Source of the DNA: Astrothelium macrocarpum
Lineage: Eukaryota; Ascomycota; Dothideomycetes; Trypetheliales; Trypetheliaceae
Assembly: GCA_021030915.1 (NCBI GenBank)
Contig: JAGEMR010000022.1
Coordinates: 124,001 to 188,000 of the forward strand
DNA: 64,000 bases
Direction of reading: 5' to 3'
Each line of letters begins with the position of its first letter. Position 1 is the first letter of the stretch. This document shows, one piece after another, positions 1 through 10,853 of the stretch. Position numbers and translations under genes: made by a program. The notes below the pieces were generated by a model. The model was not told the origin of the DNA and did no database searches. It was given only the letters and a program-made list of their open reading frames with translations.

Positions 1-1061
1 ATCAGCTTAGTTTTAGCAGTCATACCAGGGAGAAGATTCCTCAAAACAGCTATAGCATCCTCATCTGGCCAATCATGGAGAATGAATCGCAAAAGGTAGA
101 CATCTGGGCCTTGGACTGGATTTGGTGTGAAGAAATCGTGCTCTTGGAAAGTGATACGGTCTATCATCTCGTGGGGTAGTCCAGCTCGTCCTCTTGCCAC
201 TGCTGCTGGTTGATCTTGTACAATGAACTTGAGCTTGGGGGCAGCTTTCGCAATGGCCTGGCTGACGGTTCCTGTGTTTCCACCTACATCAATCACGAGA
301 CCTTCCTCAAGGCCTGCCCAGTCGTATCCTTCTACAACATGGCTCAGGTTAAACATCTGACTTGATCGCTGATACCCCTTCATCAGCCCGGAGAACCAAC
401 CCACCTTTACCGGGTCCTGTGCAGCCCACACCATGCTCTGCAAATTGGTCTGCCAGGCCACATTGAAAGCGGCATTATTCTTCTTCTCACTCCGTCCAAA
501 GCGTTCCGTCGCCTCCACTGTCTTGGCCGTACTTGGGAATACCACCTCCGTCTGATACCCTACCTGCCCATTGACAGCCTCGTCCGTCACTATCAGCCTT
601 GACATCGCACTGTGCGTCACTCTACCTGGTTCTGGTTCTTCGAACCAATGATTCGTCATTGCATGCCTCATAACTCGGGTCAACCGCCTTTCATCAACGT
701 TACACTTCCGTGCGATCTCGTTGAATGTGGTACTGGACCCGGGCTCTAGAGGTACGGCATGGTGCACTTTGAAGTGATAAAGCCAGCGCAGGCTTGCAGT
801 ATCATGAGCGCCATAGCCTGCGTAGTACTGTGCTGCTTCAGTAGGCCAAAGCGCAAGGAAATGCAGTTGTCGTGCTGCTGCTATGAGGCTGTTGCGGGCC
901 TGGATTATAGCCTCAGGAGCTTGAGGAGTGGGAAACGCAATCGGGCTGGAGGGGGGGAAAGAGGGTTGTGGGTGGCTGTTCTCCCGGAGGAAAGAGCAGA
1001 GGGCGGAGGTAGTCGAGGAGACTGTGGCGGCGAGCGCTTCTAGGGAGCCTATATCCGCCAT
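1..1061 (-). CDS. SAM-dependent O-methyltransferase (COMT-like), 3' end outside window
   Basis: The reading frame is open from an ATG at 1061 down to the left edge, giving 353 codons without an intron, so the C-terminus is missing. It is a fungal secondary-metabolite-type O-methyltransferase. An N-terminal helical dimerisation/winged-helix part (about residues 60-140) precedes the Rossmann fold. SAM-binding motif I reads VIDVGGNTG near residue 255, and LRFILHDWPDED near residue 325 carries the His-Asp-Trp segment holding the catalytic base in this family. By family knowledge it transfers a methyl group from SAM to a phenolic hydroxyl of a polyketide or similar aromatic; the substrate cannot be read from sequence. 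A broken MFS transporter lies divergently about 800 bases away, which would fit a metabolite gene pair, but that is inference. The family is sure; the pathway is unknown. Confidence 0.9.
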   Translation of the reverse strand, partial: MADIGSLEALAATVSSTTSALCSFLRENSHPQPSFPPSSPIAFPTPQAPEAIIQARNSLIAAARQLHFLALWPTEAAQYYAGYGAHDTASLRWLYHFKVHHAVPLEPGSSTTFNEIARKCNVDERRLTRVMRHAMTNHWFEEPEPGRVTHSAMSRLIVTDEAVNGQVGYQTEVVFPSTAKTVEATERFGRSEKKNNAAFNVAWQTNLQSMVWAAQDPVKVGWFSGLMKGYQRSSQMFNLSHVVEGYDWAGLEEGLVIDVGGNTGTVSQAIAKAAPKLKFIVQDQPAAVARGRAGLPHEMIDRITFQEHDFFTPNPVQGPDVYLLRFILHDWPDEDAIAVLRNLLPGMTAKTKL

Positions 1062-1857
1062 CGAAGAGAACTAAGATGTTGGAGAGGGACCCAATGGAGA
1101 TGTCTGATCAAGGGAAATGTCCAAGCTAAGCGTGAGAAAGGTCATTCTGTCGTCCCCAGGGCGCACGGGGGTACTGTTCTGAACAAATGAAAGATTGGAT
1201 GGCCGCAATCGGTGAATAGCTCGACACGCCATTCCTCTATTTCGTCCGAGACTGGGCTGAAGCCAGGACTTAGCAAAGCGTAAGAGGGGTCAATTCTGCA
1301 GGGGCGAGGCATAGAGGCGGGAAGACGAAAATCCACAGAAATATCTGCCACTGTCAGCGAAGACCTGCGGGAGGTTCAGGAAGTTCAGGTATGAGCTAGG
1401 GTGACAAGCGTCTTTCTAGAGAGTGAAGATGGACGATTTAGCGCATGGGTGAACCGTTCCGTCGGCTTGAATGTAGGCCCGATCTCACTTCCCTGTGCTG
1501 TCATCTGCAAAGCTCTCGATCTTTCATATCCTTACTTGTTCTACGCCGTGCCTATTCGCTGCATAAGTAACTACAGTAAACCTTGACATTTGAATCACTG
1601 TCTCCGTACGTGAAGATAGAACTTGGCGTCGGCAGTCAATGCCAAAATCGCCGGCAATCGCACCACCGCGTGCGGCTCAAACACAGATGTGTCTTCCAGG
1701 AAGGCGCTGCTGCTGCCTGCAGCTTGTAGACTCCTCGTCTCTCAGTGTTCTCTTCTCCAATCCCTTTACTCTCACTTGCAATTGTTTTAGTTCTGCTCTA
1801 TAGCTGCGTCGCTTCTGGACCCAACCACCTGGGCAGGAAAGCCTCGCGATTGCTGAC
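1062..1857. other. Intergenic region between divergent methyltransferase and MFS pseudogene
   Basis: Shared upstream region of two divergent units. Only short frames without family resemblance are present, and I recognise no regulatory motif with confidence. Confidence 0.5.
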
Positions 1858-3526
1858 ATGCTTTCTCCATTAGATAATGAAAAAGGGACCATCAATGTAG
1901 GTACAGATATTGCGTCGAGCTCAACCAAAGTGACCCGCGAGCGAGATGTCGATACTGATCTAGCATACGAATATCTGGTGCAAAGGCACAATGTTAATGA
2001 CGCCAGCGCCGTTAATCTTCAGGCTCTACGCCGCAAGATTGACTGGCACATTATGCCCATTATGTCTGCCCTCTACACAATGACCTTCATTGACAAGATT
2101 CTGATTAACGTAAGCACTGAATAAGGATGTACCATAATGCAACTGCTCTGATCTGATCTCAATCTTATAGTATGCGGCCGTCATGGGGCTGAATAAAGAT
2201 CTTAAGTTGAAAGGCGACGAATTTTCGATGCTAGCTCTGCTTTTTCCATCGCCTATCTGATTGCCGGAGTGCTGAATGGTCCGGTTCTCGTTTTCTGATG
2301 TTGTTAATAGCTCGTGGCGCTGATTCATGCGTAGGTCTTGTGATAAACAAGGTTCCAGCTGCAAAATGGCTGGCTATTAACGTCGTTTTGTGGGGTATTA
2401 CAGGTGCGAGCATGGCCGCAACGCACAATTATGTCACATTAGTTGTGGCCAGAGTGTTTCTAGGAATCTTCGAGGCTTCAATCTCACCTTGCCTAACTCT
2501 TCTCGTGGCTCAATGGTACACCAAAGACGAACAAGCGCCTCGAATATCTTTCTGGTACTCCGGTGTTGGCTTTGGGCAAATCACTGGTGGCATCTTCTCA
2601 TACGCTTTCCAACACGTACATAATCCCTCATTTGCTAGTTGGAGAGCTTTGTTTGTCTTTTGCGGAGCCCTGACTGTAGTGTTGGGAGCTATTGGCTTTT
2701 TCATTATTCCAGAGAGTCCAATGGCTGCAAAGTATGTAAATGATGCCGAGAAAGTGGCCATTCTTCAGCACGTGTCCGTAAACAAGACTGGAGTGCTTAA
2801 TCACCATGTGAAGCTATCACACCTAGTTGAAATGGTTTTGGACCCGCAGATATGGCTCATGGTTGTTTGCACAGTCGCAGTAAGTACGCCCCCCTTCCAA
2901 ACATTTGATCTGCTGTTCAGTGAACTCTCATCATTATATAAGATCTCTGTGACTAGCGGCGTTATTTCCACATACTCTGCTACCCTCATTACGGGTTTCG
3001 GCTACACTCCTCCCATTGCGGCACTCCTCAACACGCCCTCTGGTCTCGTTTCCTTCATCAGCATCATGGGCGCTGGCTTCGGAGTTCGCCATACGGGTAA
3101 TCGCTGGCTCTGGGTTGTGCTTTGCTGCATTCCTGGCATTATTGGCGGCGCGCTCATGGCCTTCCTCCCCAAAAACAATCAAGCCGGCTTACTCGCAGGC
3201 ATTTACCTAGTCAATGCCATCATCTCCACGCTACCAACCATCTACAATTGGGCATCAGCCAACATAGCGGGCCATACTAAGCGAACATGTACCTGATCTC
3301 TGCTGAACGCAGCATACAGTGCGGGAAGCATCATCGGACCCCAGACGTTTCGAACCAAGGATGCACCACACTACTATCCCGCCATGATCTCGGTGCTGGG
3401 AACTCAGGCGGGCGGAGGAATAATCGCAGTTTTGCTTTTTGAGTACTACAACTGGGCAAACCGTCGAAAGGATTGTCTTGTAGGTGTTATTTCCGATGCT
3501 GGGTCCGACGATCGGGGCATGCGTTA
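1858..3526 (+). pseudogene. Broken MFS transporter (anion:cation symporter / Dal5-Tna1-like)
   Basis: The protein resembles fungal allantoate/nicotinate-type permeases of the major facilitator superfamily. Visible landmarks are an N-terminal cytosolic part ending in RRKIDWHIMPIM, FIDKILIN before TM1, then VPAAKWLAINVVLWG, VVARVFLGIFEASISP and a C-terminal SAGSIIGPQTF. Three introns fit: 2110-2170, about 2273-2327, and 2880-2942. Two lesions remain. One base is missing near 2234: the frame runs EFSMLA, then continues as SAFSIAYLIAG one frame over. An in-frame TGA at 3294-3296 follows GHTKRTCT, while the same frame goes on with SLLNAAYSAGSIIGPQTF up to a TAA at 3524-3526. Neither is removed by a plausible intron, so the gene is probably dead or the sequence carries errors. 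A working copy would have had 12 membrane segments in the plasma membrane. Confidence 0.75.
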
Positions 3527-5069
3527 AGACAAATGGACGAACATTACCGATCAGCAAAATCCGGCGTTCCGTTATGTTTACTAGACTTCGAAGATCTACA
3601 TCAAAAGTTCATCATGCGACTGGCATTGCCAATGCCACGTTTAATTGTCATGTCAGAAAGATGGAAGCCCACCGACGCTATTTCTTAGCACTCTAAGATT
3701 ACAACCACAAGATCATCTCTCCGTGCTGTTCTCGTCCTCTCAGATTCTGTTCTTCCGCCTGGAGCATTCGCCTTTAGCAATGGCTTCGAATCCTTTCCAG
3801 TATATCACCATAGCCATGCCGGACTCTAGCATGGCGACTGAGGCTCTCCTTTATCCGTCTTTCGTCCTCTGTCGAAGATCTCGGGTTGGATCACAGCATC
3901 TTCGACACTATCAACCCGGTTCACCGCCCATCATGAACTCAGGCGGCTTGCACAGCTAGATGATGTGTTCAATGCCGTTTTGAGTTGCGTGCTTGCTAGG
4001 AGAGCAAGCTTCTCGGTCCCTTCGCTTCTCAGGCCATCTCAGCGGGCCAGCCGGAAAGCTTATTTCAGCGACCCCGGTTCTGGGCCAGCTTATCTTGAGA
4101 CTGCTATTCCAGGATCCTTCTCATCCTGGGATCTTTCGCGTCCCTGCACACCTCATCCTGGGACACTCGCATCCCAGGACAGCTCGTCCAAGGACTAATC
4201 TCGCCCCAGGTCGCCTGAGCCGGCCTGAGAAGAGACGGAGTAGCCAGAGTATGGACTAAGTCGAAGCTGAGCCGATGGCTTGAGTTACCCTTCGGGGCCT
4301 AGTGTAGAACTAACCTATCTAGGTAATGAACGTTGCCGTTTTCACCTTCGACAGCAGCTCCAAGAAAGCAAAATCGGCCGCAGCCTAATGAACCCTAACA
4401 AACCGGAACACCGCGTGTGAGTACTGTGGCAATGTAAGGAGATCTCATTGAGGGCCTTTAAGGCTTCGATCGTCTGTCTAAGAATTGTTCGATGCGTGTA
4501 GCAAGCCACACCGGACTCTATTGAAGTCAAATGTCTATATAATGTGCGGGTTAGAAAAAACAAAGCAAAAGCAAAATGTTGGCCCTCCGATCCGCCTTCA
4601 TAAAAGTTAACCGTGCGCGAGAAGCTCGCCTGCATGTCATTGGAATTATGCCATTCGGGCTTTGGATCATGGGGTGTTGAATAGGTGGTCCAACCCGGAT
4701 CATGCGCCGTCTCAATCTCGTCCACCAAAGTAATTGATATCAACCCTCTGAAGTCCTTCAATGTTCTCTATGATGCCTTCTTGATAGACGCGCCGTCTTC
4801 ATTTCTTTATGAAATGCCTTCTCTGATATTCAATGCTCAAATCAGACCATCGCGTCGGCATCGTCCCCAGAGGCGTCCGAACTCTTTGCTGAGTTTACCG
4901 ATCAGTGCTAAGGATCTTCCCTTGCACACTAAGCTTCAGGCGGATCCCATGCGCAGGAAGTGCGGAGAGATTTCTGTTTGCACCGACAACCCATCTTATT
5001 TTCTGCAAGAGGTTTCCGCACACTCATGCAGTGATTCAGGCGCACATTGACGGCCATATTGAAGCAATT
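3527..5069. other. Gene-poor interval
   Basis: No gene is supported. A 139-codon minus-strand frame at 4342-4761 and overlapping plus-strand frames at 3645-4259 have no recognisable family. Near 4120-4190 the motif CATCCTGGGA recurs, with a CATCCCAGGA variant, suggesting a small degenerate repeat. Confidence 0.4.
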
Positions 5070-6227
5070 TTAATCCCACGTGTCAGCTCCGTCAATGCGT
5101 ACGTAGAATTGAACCTGTTCTTTACTGAGCCTGCCAATTTTCTCTAAAAAGGTGCACGGACGGTCGTCTTCTTCATGAGGCGGCACCCCTGTCTCTTTCG
5201 AAGAAGCTCTCGGAAGACGGATAAGGTCGTTCACGGTGGTGGAATAGTCTGAGCCGTTCGCCCTCCATTTGATCTTATCCCAAAACTGTTTACCAACAAC
5301 GATGGTGAGGTCTTTTAGACCAGTGCAGTCGTGGACAAGGATGTTCGATAGCTTGCGCCATGATGCAGCTTTAGTTGGAGGCGCTATACTTAATCCATCG
5401 GCCTCTGTGGGCTCAAACCGGTAATGAAGGGTGATCTTCGTCATGTAGTGTAATTTAGCCATCCGATCGTGCATGTATGCAGACACGCTCTCAGGACTGC
5501 CACAAAAATTGATTCCATGCGCATATTGTAGACGCCCCAAATAGGGACGATGCGCTTTAGAAGTGAGGAATGGAATAAGTGCGGATGGTTTGGGCGAAAG
5601 GTCCATCCTGCAAACCATGTATGTAGTCTCAAAGCGTCGCCCTCCCCCATCATCTAAATAGTAACTTGTTCTTCTCCCATCGTTCTTCCTAGGTGGGCAG
5701 TGGTCCTTCACTTCAAGCCCGTAATTCTGTGACTCAGGTATCAGGTAATTGATAATGCGAGTCTGTATGTTCATTGGCAATGCAATGAAATGAAAGCCCT
5801 TGTGGAGGTCGGGGTAAGCATGGGGACGACCTTCGAAGAGGTTGACTGTAAGTCGAAAAGCCGATTTGATGCTGTTCCACATGGCGATTCGGTGTTTATC
5901 ATAGTCGAGCTGCAATATTGGAGATTGCGGTTCTCTTTCATTTTGTAAAATAGAGATGAAGTCGCACGCTGGTTTTGCTAGTGTGGAATTGTAAAAGGCT
6001 CGAGGGACTCCAGCTCTTGAAGCCCGCACTATCGCACCGTTACGGAATGCGCTCCAAAAGCTATCTATGAAATGCACGGTCATCTGAGTGGTGTTAGGTT
6101 CGGGCTCTTTTTGCTGAATCCAGTCTCCCATCGGCTTGGATTGGCTCATCTTTGCAGATCCAGGTCCTCGTTGACCAGCCAGCTTGGCGACCCTTGGGCA
6201 GAGCCGAAAGATAATCCTGCCGCTCAC
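5070..6227 (-). CDS. Hypothetical F-box-like protein
   Basis: An intronless frame of 385 codons. I do not recognise a named gene. The layout matches the large group of fungal orphans with an N-terminal F-box-like helix: the stretch around residue 150, FHFIALPMNIQTRIINYLIP, looks like the LPxEIxxxIxxYL core, and a long C-terminal region follows with LTIVVGK-type strands and a charged end. Such proteins often serve as substrate adaptors of SCF ubiquitin ligases, but binding to Skp1 is not shown here. A second Met at residue 27 (start near 6149) is an alternative start. No signal peptide or membrane segment is visible. Flanks are gene-poor on both sides, typical of accessory sequence. Confidence 0.6.
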   Translation of the reverse strand: MSGRIIFRLCPRVAKLAGQRGPGSAKMSQSKPMGDWIQQKEPEPNTTQMTVHFIDSFWSAFRNGAIVRASRAGVPRAFYNSTLAKPACDFISILQNEREPQSPILQLDYDKHRIAMWNSIKSAFRLTVNLFEGRPHAYPDLHKGFHFIALPMNIQTRIINYLIPESQNYGLEVKDHCPPRKNDGRRTSYYLDDGGGRRFETTYMVCRMDLSPKPSALIPFLTSKAHRPYLGRLQYAHGINFCGSPESVSAYMHDRMAKLHYMTKITLHYRFEPTEADGLSIAPPTKAASWRKLSNILVHDCTGLKDLTIVVGKQFWDKIKWRANGSDYSTTVNDLIRLPRASSKETGVPPHEEDDRPCTFLEKIGRLSKEQVQFYVRIDGADTWD

Positions 6228-7261
6228 TCTAATGGATCAGACAGTGTACAAGCTTTAATATGAAGCAAGTCAAGCAGGCGAAAACTGTTAGAGGACGTCC
6301 TAGACGGAGATCTAGTAGATAGCGAGAACGATCGACTAATCAAGGCGGATCTGTCAGAAGATTGAGATCGAAACCTTTAAAGAGCCTGTAAAGTTGTGAC
6401 CAGGAAGCCGGACCACACTTAAGAAGATGACGCCAGAGAGGTGAAAGTACTGTATAGAAACGGGTTTTGTGGAATGTTCCGGTTTTAGCGTTGTTGAAGA
6501 AGTGAGAAGCTTTTGTTGAGCATAGTCAACTTCACTTCAACACCAAGGCTGATCGTTGATCGCTGATCACTGAGGATTGGGCGTCGTGCAGTGTGATCGT
6601 TCTTCAGGGTGATTTCGGCGTCGTTCTTAATCAATAACAAATAGGGCGAAGCGAGCCAAGCAAAGCAAAGCTAGTTATGCCAGACTACGCTGTCGCTCTT
6701 TTGCTTGCCTGAGTTCACACTTGTGTCGATTAGCATAGAATAATTCCGTTTTATCGTTGACATCATAAGCTTGAAGCCCGAAAATCAATAGACAGAGTAG
6801 ACCAGGCTTTGGGATCGTTAGCAGGAAGTCTCCGAGAAACGAGCATCAATACCGATAACATGCTGACAAACATGTGCACAGGACTCACTGACCTTGATTC
6901 AATCATAGACGAAGTCGTAAAAGCTTCCTTAATGATTGCGCGAACGCTGTAGGGGGGATGAACTTCGATGCTTGAGGTTATGACAATGTATGCGGAACCT
7001 GAGTATATATGATGAGCAATAAAAGAATGCTCATAAAGGTATTTGGAGGTGAACACTGAAAAGTGAATTGGCGAAATTGAAGCGAAAGTGACGATTGATA
7101 AACAAGATTGAGGTAAGTCCTACACCGTGAGGCTTCGTACTGACTTCGCCGAAGAAGCATGCCTATCTATTTAGGTCGGGGTGCCCGGGCGTATACGTAG
7201 ATGCATTTCCCTTATGTTAAACGATTTGTACGAATGGCAGGAAAATCTCCTACAGAAGATA
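6228..7261. other. Intergenic region, nothing recognised
   Basis: Only frames under 100 codons, without family features, on both strands. Confidence 0.4.
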
Positions 7262-9385
7262 TCATCCATCGGTCAACACTCTTGTCCAATCGAATTTCCT
7301 CCAACGCTTCTTGAATCCATCTACCCTAGGATCACTCCTATGCCACCTTCCCTGCTTCTTAATAACGTCCGGAGGAGCATCCAGCATGCCCCCAAGCACC
7401 TCTCTCGCAAACAAGTCGCCCTTCGGCCATCGATTCTCATCCTCAACAATATGACCAATACCTCCATCAAGCTCAAACCAAACATGGAAATAAGGCATCT
7501 CCTTTGCTATCGAACGCCTGAAAGCCAATTTCCCTAACCCATCTTTCGACTTCGCCAACGTATCAATGATCTTCTTGTGCTGCGTCCACTCTTCATCCGC
7601 AGTCAGTATAGCTTCCTTGAAAAAAGCAGGCGCCGTCTCGCCAAGACTAAAAGGGATCGGTACGGCTTCCAAGCTCGCATGTCTTTTTCGCTGGATGTGT
7701 GCTGCGTTTTCGTAGAAGACCACATCACGTCCTTGATCATGGTACATGCGCGTGAGGCATTTCATGAAGTTTCGGATCTCCTCCCATTCGTCGTCGTCGC
7801 ATTCAAGGAGATTCAATCGGTGCTGGATAGGGATGATACATGCCCCGCCGCCTTCGTCGTTGATTTCCGGTTCGGTTGGGAGGGTGAGATAGACTCGGGT
7901 AGCAAGGGACACGATGGGTGCAACGGGAGGTTTATCAGTATCTTCGTGGTGGCAGAGAGGGCAGGTATCGAGAATGCGGTTCATCTTCTGAAAGTCTGAG
8001 ATTGCAGTATTGCGGAGATTGACTTCGGATTTCTGGATTCGCTTGGCAAGCTTGTTGGCGTTGTCATCCATGTAGTCAAGGTCATTATCAAATTTGCCAT
8101 CTTTGGCGATTCGCTCAGCAAAGAGTCTACCTTCACCTCCTGCCATGCCTCGCGTTCGTTTTTCTTGCCGGACCATGTCCTCAATACTCATGTCTTCGTT
8201 CTCCTCAACTAGGCCTCGCTCACGTCCGCGTTTATTGTCAATTGCATTGACCTCACCCTTCCGTCCGCCAGCCAGCATTCGGGATTCCATGGCACCCAGC
8301 ACGACTACTTCAGGTTCTTTTCGATTTGATGCGGCAGCCATGGCGGTATTGTATTCAATCTCCAAAGCCGCAACATTTGTATCACCTCGAAGTTTTGCTT
8401 TCATCAATTTGGCTTGGAGCTTATTCAATGCGGTCTGATCAAGAATGATTGTCTTGGCTGCAGCGCCTTGGTCGCCCATAATCTCTTCTTGGGGAGCCTC
8501 TCGCTCTGTTTTACTATGGCCTGAGCTCGTCGGATTTCTCAAGACTCCGTTTCCTATCTTTCGTTCCTGAAAAAGCTCCCCACTTGGTTTCTCTTTTCCA
8601 ACATATTCTCCACCATATGTTTTTCGTCGGTCCAATTCGATCTCTTCCTCTCGAGCATCGTCGAAGCTCCTTAAATCACCATATCTCTCAGCGGCAATCT
8701 CGTCAACGGATATACCCGACTCCTTAGCTTGCCTATAGACAGCCTTAAGCTTCGTCATACGCCATTTTGAACCTGCATCGCCGAATGTATAATTGACTTC
8801 ATGCTGAGCTGGCAGATCCTCGAGCTCGTCGATTGCTTTTCCAGCACTCAAGTCCTTTAAATGATGATTCAATTCATTTTTGTGTATTTTGAGCTCGTAA
8901 TCATCTTTCGTAGCATGTACTCTAGAAGGTGCAGCCTCTTTCTTACGCCGCCGAACATAGTCAATGTCTAAACAGGAAGGAGCTTCCATCCACGAATCAC
9001 GTTTGACGTCTGATGCTTGCGCCTCTTCTATTGCAGCGTCAAGAGCTTGCTCGGTGGGTGGGGCAGCGACGGTCTCCTTCTCCACCCATTCGTCTTCTTC
9101 TTCCTCAAAAGCCCTGTATTGTGAGGTAGACTCTTCACGCTGACGGATCAGCGAGTGTTGACGCGCATGTCGGTCGCCATTATCTTCATTTCCATGCCGG
9201 CGCGATCTCTTATGTCGATGCCTCGAGCCACTGTGGTTGTCCCGGCTGGAGCTATGGTGTTTTGACGATCGGTGGTGGTGACGATGGCGATGCTCGCCTT
9301 CACGGCTCCTGCTACGCTCTCGTTTCCGACGAGACTCTTTTGATCTGTTTTCGGCAAGCTCTTTTTCAAAATCTTCGAGCGCCAT
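7262..9385 (-). CDS. cwf19: Cwf19-like pre-mRNA splicing factor
   Basis: An intronless gene encoding 707 residues from the preferred start MALEDFEKELAENRSK; the frame stays open 34 codons further upstream (Met at 9487). After a basic Arg-Ser/His-rich N-terminus come coiled charged segments and then the two CwfJ C-terminal domains. The first begins at the Cys pair TCPLCHHED and continues through the HIT-like stretch ACIIPIQHRLNLLE. The second contains YFHVWFELDGGIGHIVEDE and ends near the C-terminus in KRWRKFDWTRVL. In yeasts this family works with the debranching enzyme and the Prp43/Prp19 machinery in late splicing and intron-lariat turnover in the nucleus. The start lies 166 bases from the divergent Npa3 gene, so the two probably share a promoter region. 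Identification is firm; the exact start is less so. Confidence 0.92.
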   Translation of the reverse strand: MALEDFEKELAENRSKESRRKRERSRSREGEHRHRHHHRSSKHHSSSRDNHSGSRHRHKRSRRHGNEDNGDRHARQHSLIRQREESTSQYRAFEEEEDEWVEKETVAAPPTEQALDAAIEEAQASDVKRDSWMEAPSCLDIDYVRRRKKEAAPSRVHATKDDYELKIHKNELNHHLKDLSAGKAIDELEDLPAQHEVNYTFGDAGSKWRMTKLKAVYRQAKESGISVDEIAAERYGDLRSFDDAREEEIELDRRKTYGGEYVGKEKPSGELFQERKIGNGVLRNPTSSGHSKTEREAPQEEIMGDQGAAAKTIILDQTALNKLQAKLMKAKLRGDTNVAALEIEYNTAMAAASNRKEPEVVVLGAMESRMLAGGRKGEVNAIDNKRGRERGLVEENEDMSIEDMVRQEKRTRGMAGGEGRLFAERIAKDGKFDNDLDYMDDNANKLAKRIQKSEVNLRNTAISDFQKMNRILDTCPLCHHEDTDKPPVAPIVSLATRVYLTLPTEPEINDEGGGACIIPIQHRLNLLECDDDEWEEIRNFMKCLTRMYHDQGRDVVFYENAAHIQRKRHASLEAVPIPFSLGETAPAFFKEAILTADEEWTQHKKIIDTLAKSKDGLGKLAFRRSIAKEMPYFHVWFELDGGIGHIVEDENRWPKGDLFAREVLGGMLDAPPDVIKKQGRWHRSDPRVDGFKKRWRKFDWTRVLTDG

Positions 9386-9551
9386 TGTTATGCTATTGTT
9401 AGAAGTGGTCGACGTCGAAATTTGATGAGGCGGAGTTGCTGGAGCTCCGAACTTTTCTGACATCACCCTGGCATTTTTGAACTTCACCCCTCCTCTTCCT
9501 CTGCAACAGCTCAGCCTCTCCGTTGTTGAAAGTCAGTCGCGTTCATTCAAG
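9386..9551. promoter_or_regulatory. Compact bidirectional promoter region cwf19 / NPA3
   Basis: Only 166 bases separate the preferred start codons of the two divergent genes, so both 5' UTRs and core promoters must fall here or overlap the neighbour's transcript. No TATA box is evident. Confidence 0.55.
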
Positions 9552-10853
9552 ATGTCGAAGGCGCCAGTAGCCATCGTATGCGTCGGCATGGCCGGATCAG
9601 GCAAAACCACGTTTATGCAAAGAATAAACTCCTACCTCTACGGCCAGAAGGATCCACCCTATGTAATGAATCTTGACCCAGCCGTACTTAATGTACCCTT
9701 CGATAGTAATATCGACATACGAGATAGTGTCAACTACAAAGAAGTCATGAAGCAGTATAATCTTGGGCCTAATGGTGGTATCTTAACATCATTGAATCTT
9801 TTCACCACCAAGATTGATCAGATTCTCGGTCTGTTAGAAAAGCGCGCATTTCCTGACGGACCACCTCCCACTAGTTTCACAGCCAAATCGGCATACTCGT
9901 CATCATCCGCAACTGCTCCTGCTCCTGCGCAGAAAAGCGCGTCTTCGAACACCAAACCCATTTCTCGTATCATTGTCGACACACCTGGCCAAATTGAAGT
10001 GTTTGTCTGGTCAGCTTCTGGCGATATCCTTCTATCTTCACTTGCATCAACATTTCCAACCGTGATCGCATACATCGTCGACACTCCTCGATCGTCTTCC
10101 ACTTCCACCTTTATGTCTAACATGCTCTACGCTATCTCAATCCTATACAAAACCAAGCTGCCGCTCATACTGGTATTCAACAAAACAGATGCATGTAAAG
10201 ATGGCGACTGGAGCTGGGCGGAGAAATGGATGACAGATTTTGAAGCTTTCCAAGAAGCATTACAAAAGGAACAAGAGAGCGGAAGTTTTGGTGGCGCAGA
10301 AGGTGGGGAAACCGGGACAACTTATGGTGGAGGGAGCGGATACATGGGTAGCCTTCTCAACAGCATGAGTCTCGTGCTAGAGGAATTTTACCGGCATCTA
10401 AAGGTCTGCGGTGTCAGTGCCATGACAGGAGATGGCATCAAAGAATTCTTCGAGGCAGTTGAAGAAAAGCGGCAAGAGTTTGAGCGGGACTACCAGCCAG
10501 AGCTAGAGCAGAGGTGGAAGGAGCGAGAGCAGGCAAAGGCAGAGAGGAGGGAGAAGGAGCTGGGCAGGCTAATGAAAGATATGGACGTTAAGGGAAGCAA
10601 GCAAAAACCCCTAGGCCCTCGAAAGAAGTACGAACCCGAAACTATTAGCGACATAGAGGACCAGGATGACGATGATGACGACCGGATGATGGCTGATGAA
10701 GACGATGACGACGAGCCTTCTGATGAGGATCCAGACGAAAATGCAGGTCTGAACACTAGGTATGAGAGGGCCCTCCACGAGGGAAGAGGCAATCAAGAAG
10801 GTGAAGACATGAGCTTTGCCAGATATGTTGCGGCTGCAAACTTGAATCAATGA
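9552..10853 (+). CDS. NPA3: GPN-loop GTPase 1 (Npa3/XAB1), RNA polymerase II assembly
   Basis: Intronless, 433 residues from MSKAPVAIVCVGMAG. A P-loop GMAGSGKTT sits at about residue 13, the family-defining GPN motif in YNLGPNGGILTSLNLF follows, then IIVDTPGQIEVF (switch/G3) and LVFNKTDACKDG (G4, NKxD). The C-terminal third is a charged helix (WKEREQAKAERREKE) and a strongly acidic tail rich in Asp/Glu. The family is essential: it acts in the cytoplasm with other GPN GTPases to assemble and import RNA polymerase II. An upstream in-frame Met at 9477 exists, but the Met at 9552 directly precedes the conserved GTPase core. A Ser/Ala-rich insertion (about residues 115-140) separates the GPN loop from G3. 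Diverges from the cwf19 homologue. Confidence 0.95.
   Translation: MSKAPVAIVCVGMAGSGKTTFMQRINSYLYGQKDPPYVMNLDPAVLNVPFDSNIDIRDSVNYKEVMKQYNLGPNGGILTSLNLFTTKIDQILGLLEKRAFPDGPPPTSFTAKSAYSSSSATAPAPAQKSASSNTKPISRIIVDTPGQIEVFVWSASGDILLSSLASTFPTVIAYIVDTPRSSSTSTFMSNMLYAISILYKTKLPLILVFNKTDACKDGDWSWAEKWMTDFEAFQEALQKEQESGSFGGAEGGETGTTYGGGSGYMGSLLNSMSLVLEEFYRHLKVCGVSAMTGDGIKEFFEAVEEKRQEFERDYQPELEQRWKEREQAKAERREKELGRLMKDMDVKGSKQKPLGPRKKYEPETISDIEDQDDDDDDRMMADEDDDDEPSDEDPDENAGLNTRYERALHEGRGNQEGEDMSFARYVAAANLNQ

Noticed and set aside
4342..4761. 139-codon minus-strand frame
   Set aside because: No family resemblance. One stretch (TVNFYEGGSEG) vaguely recalls TVNLFEGRP in the gene at 5070-6227, but this is too short to claim a paralogue.
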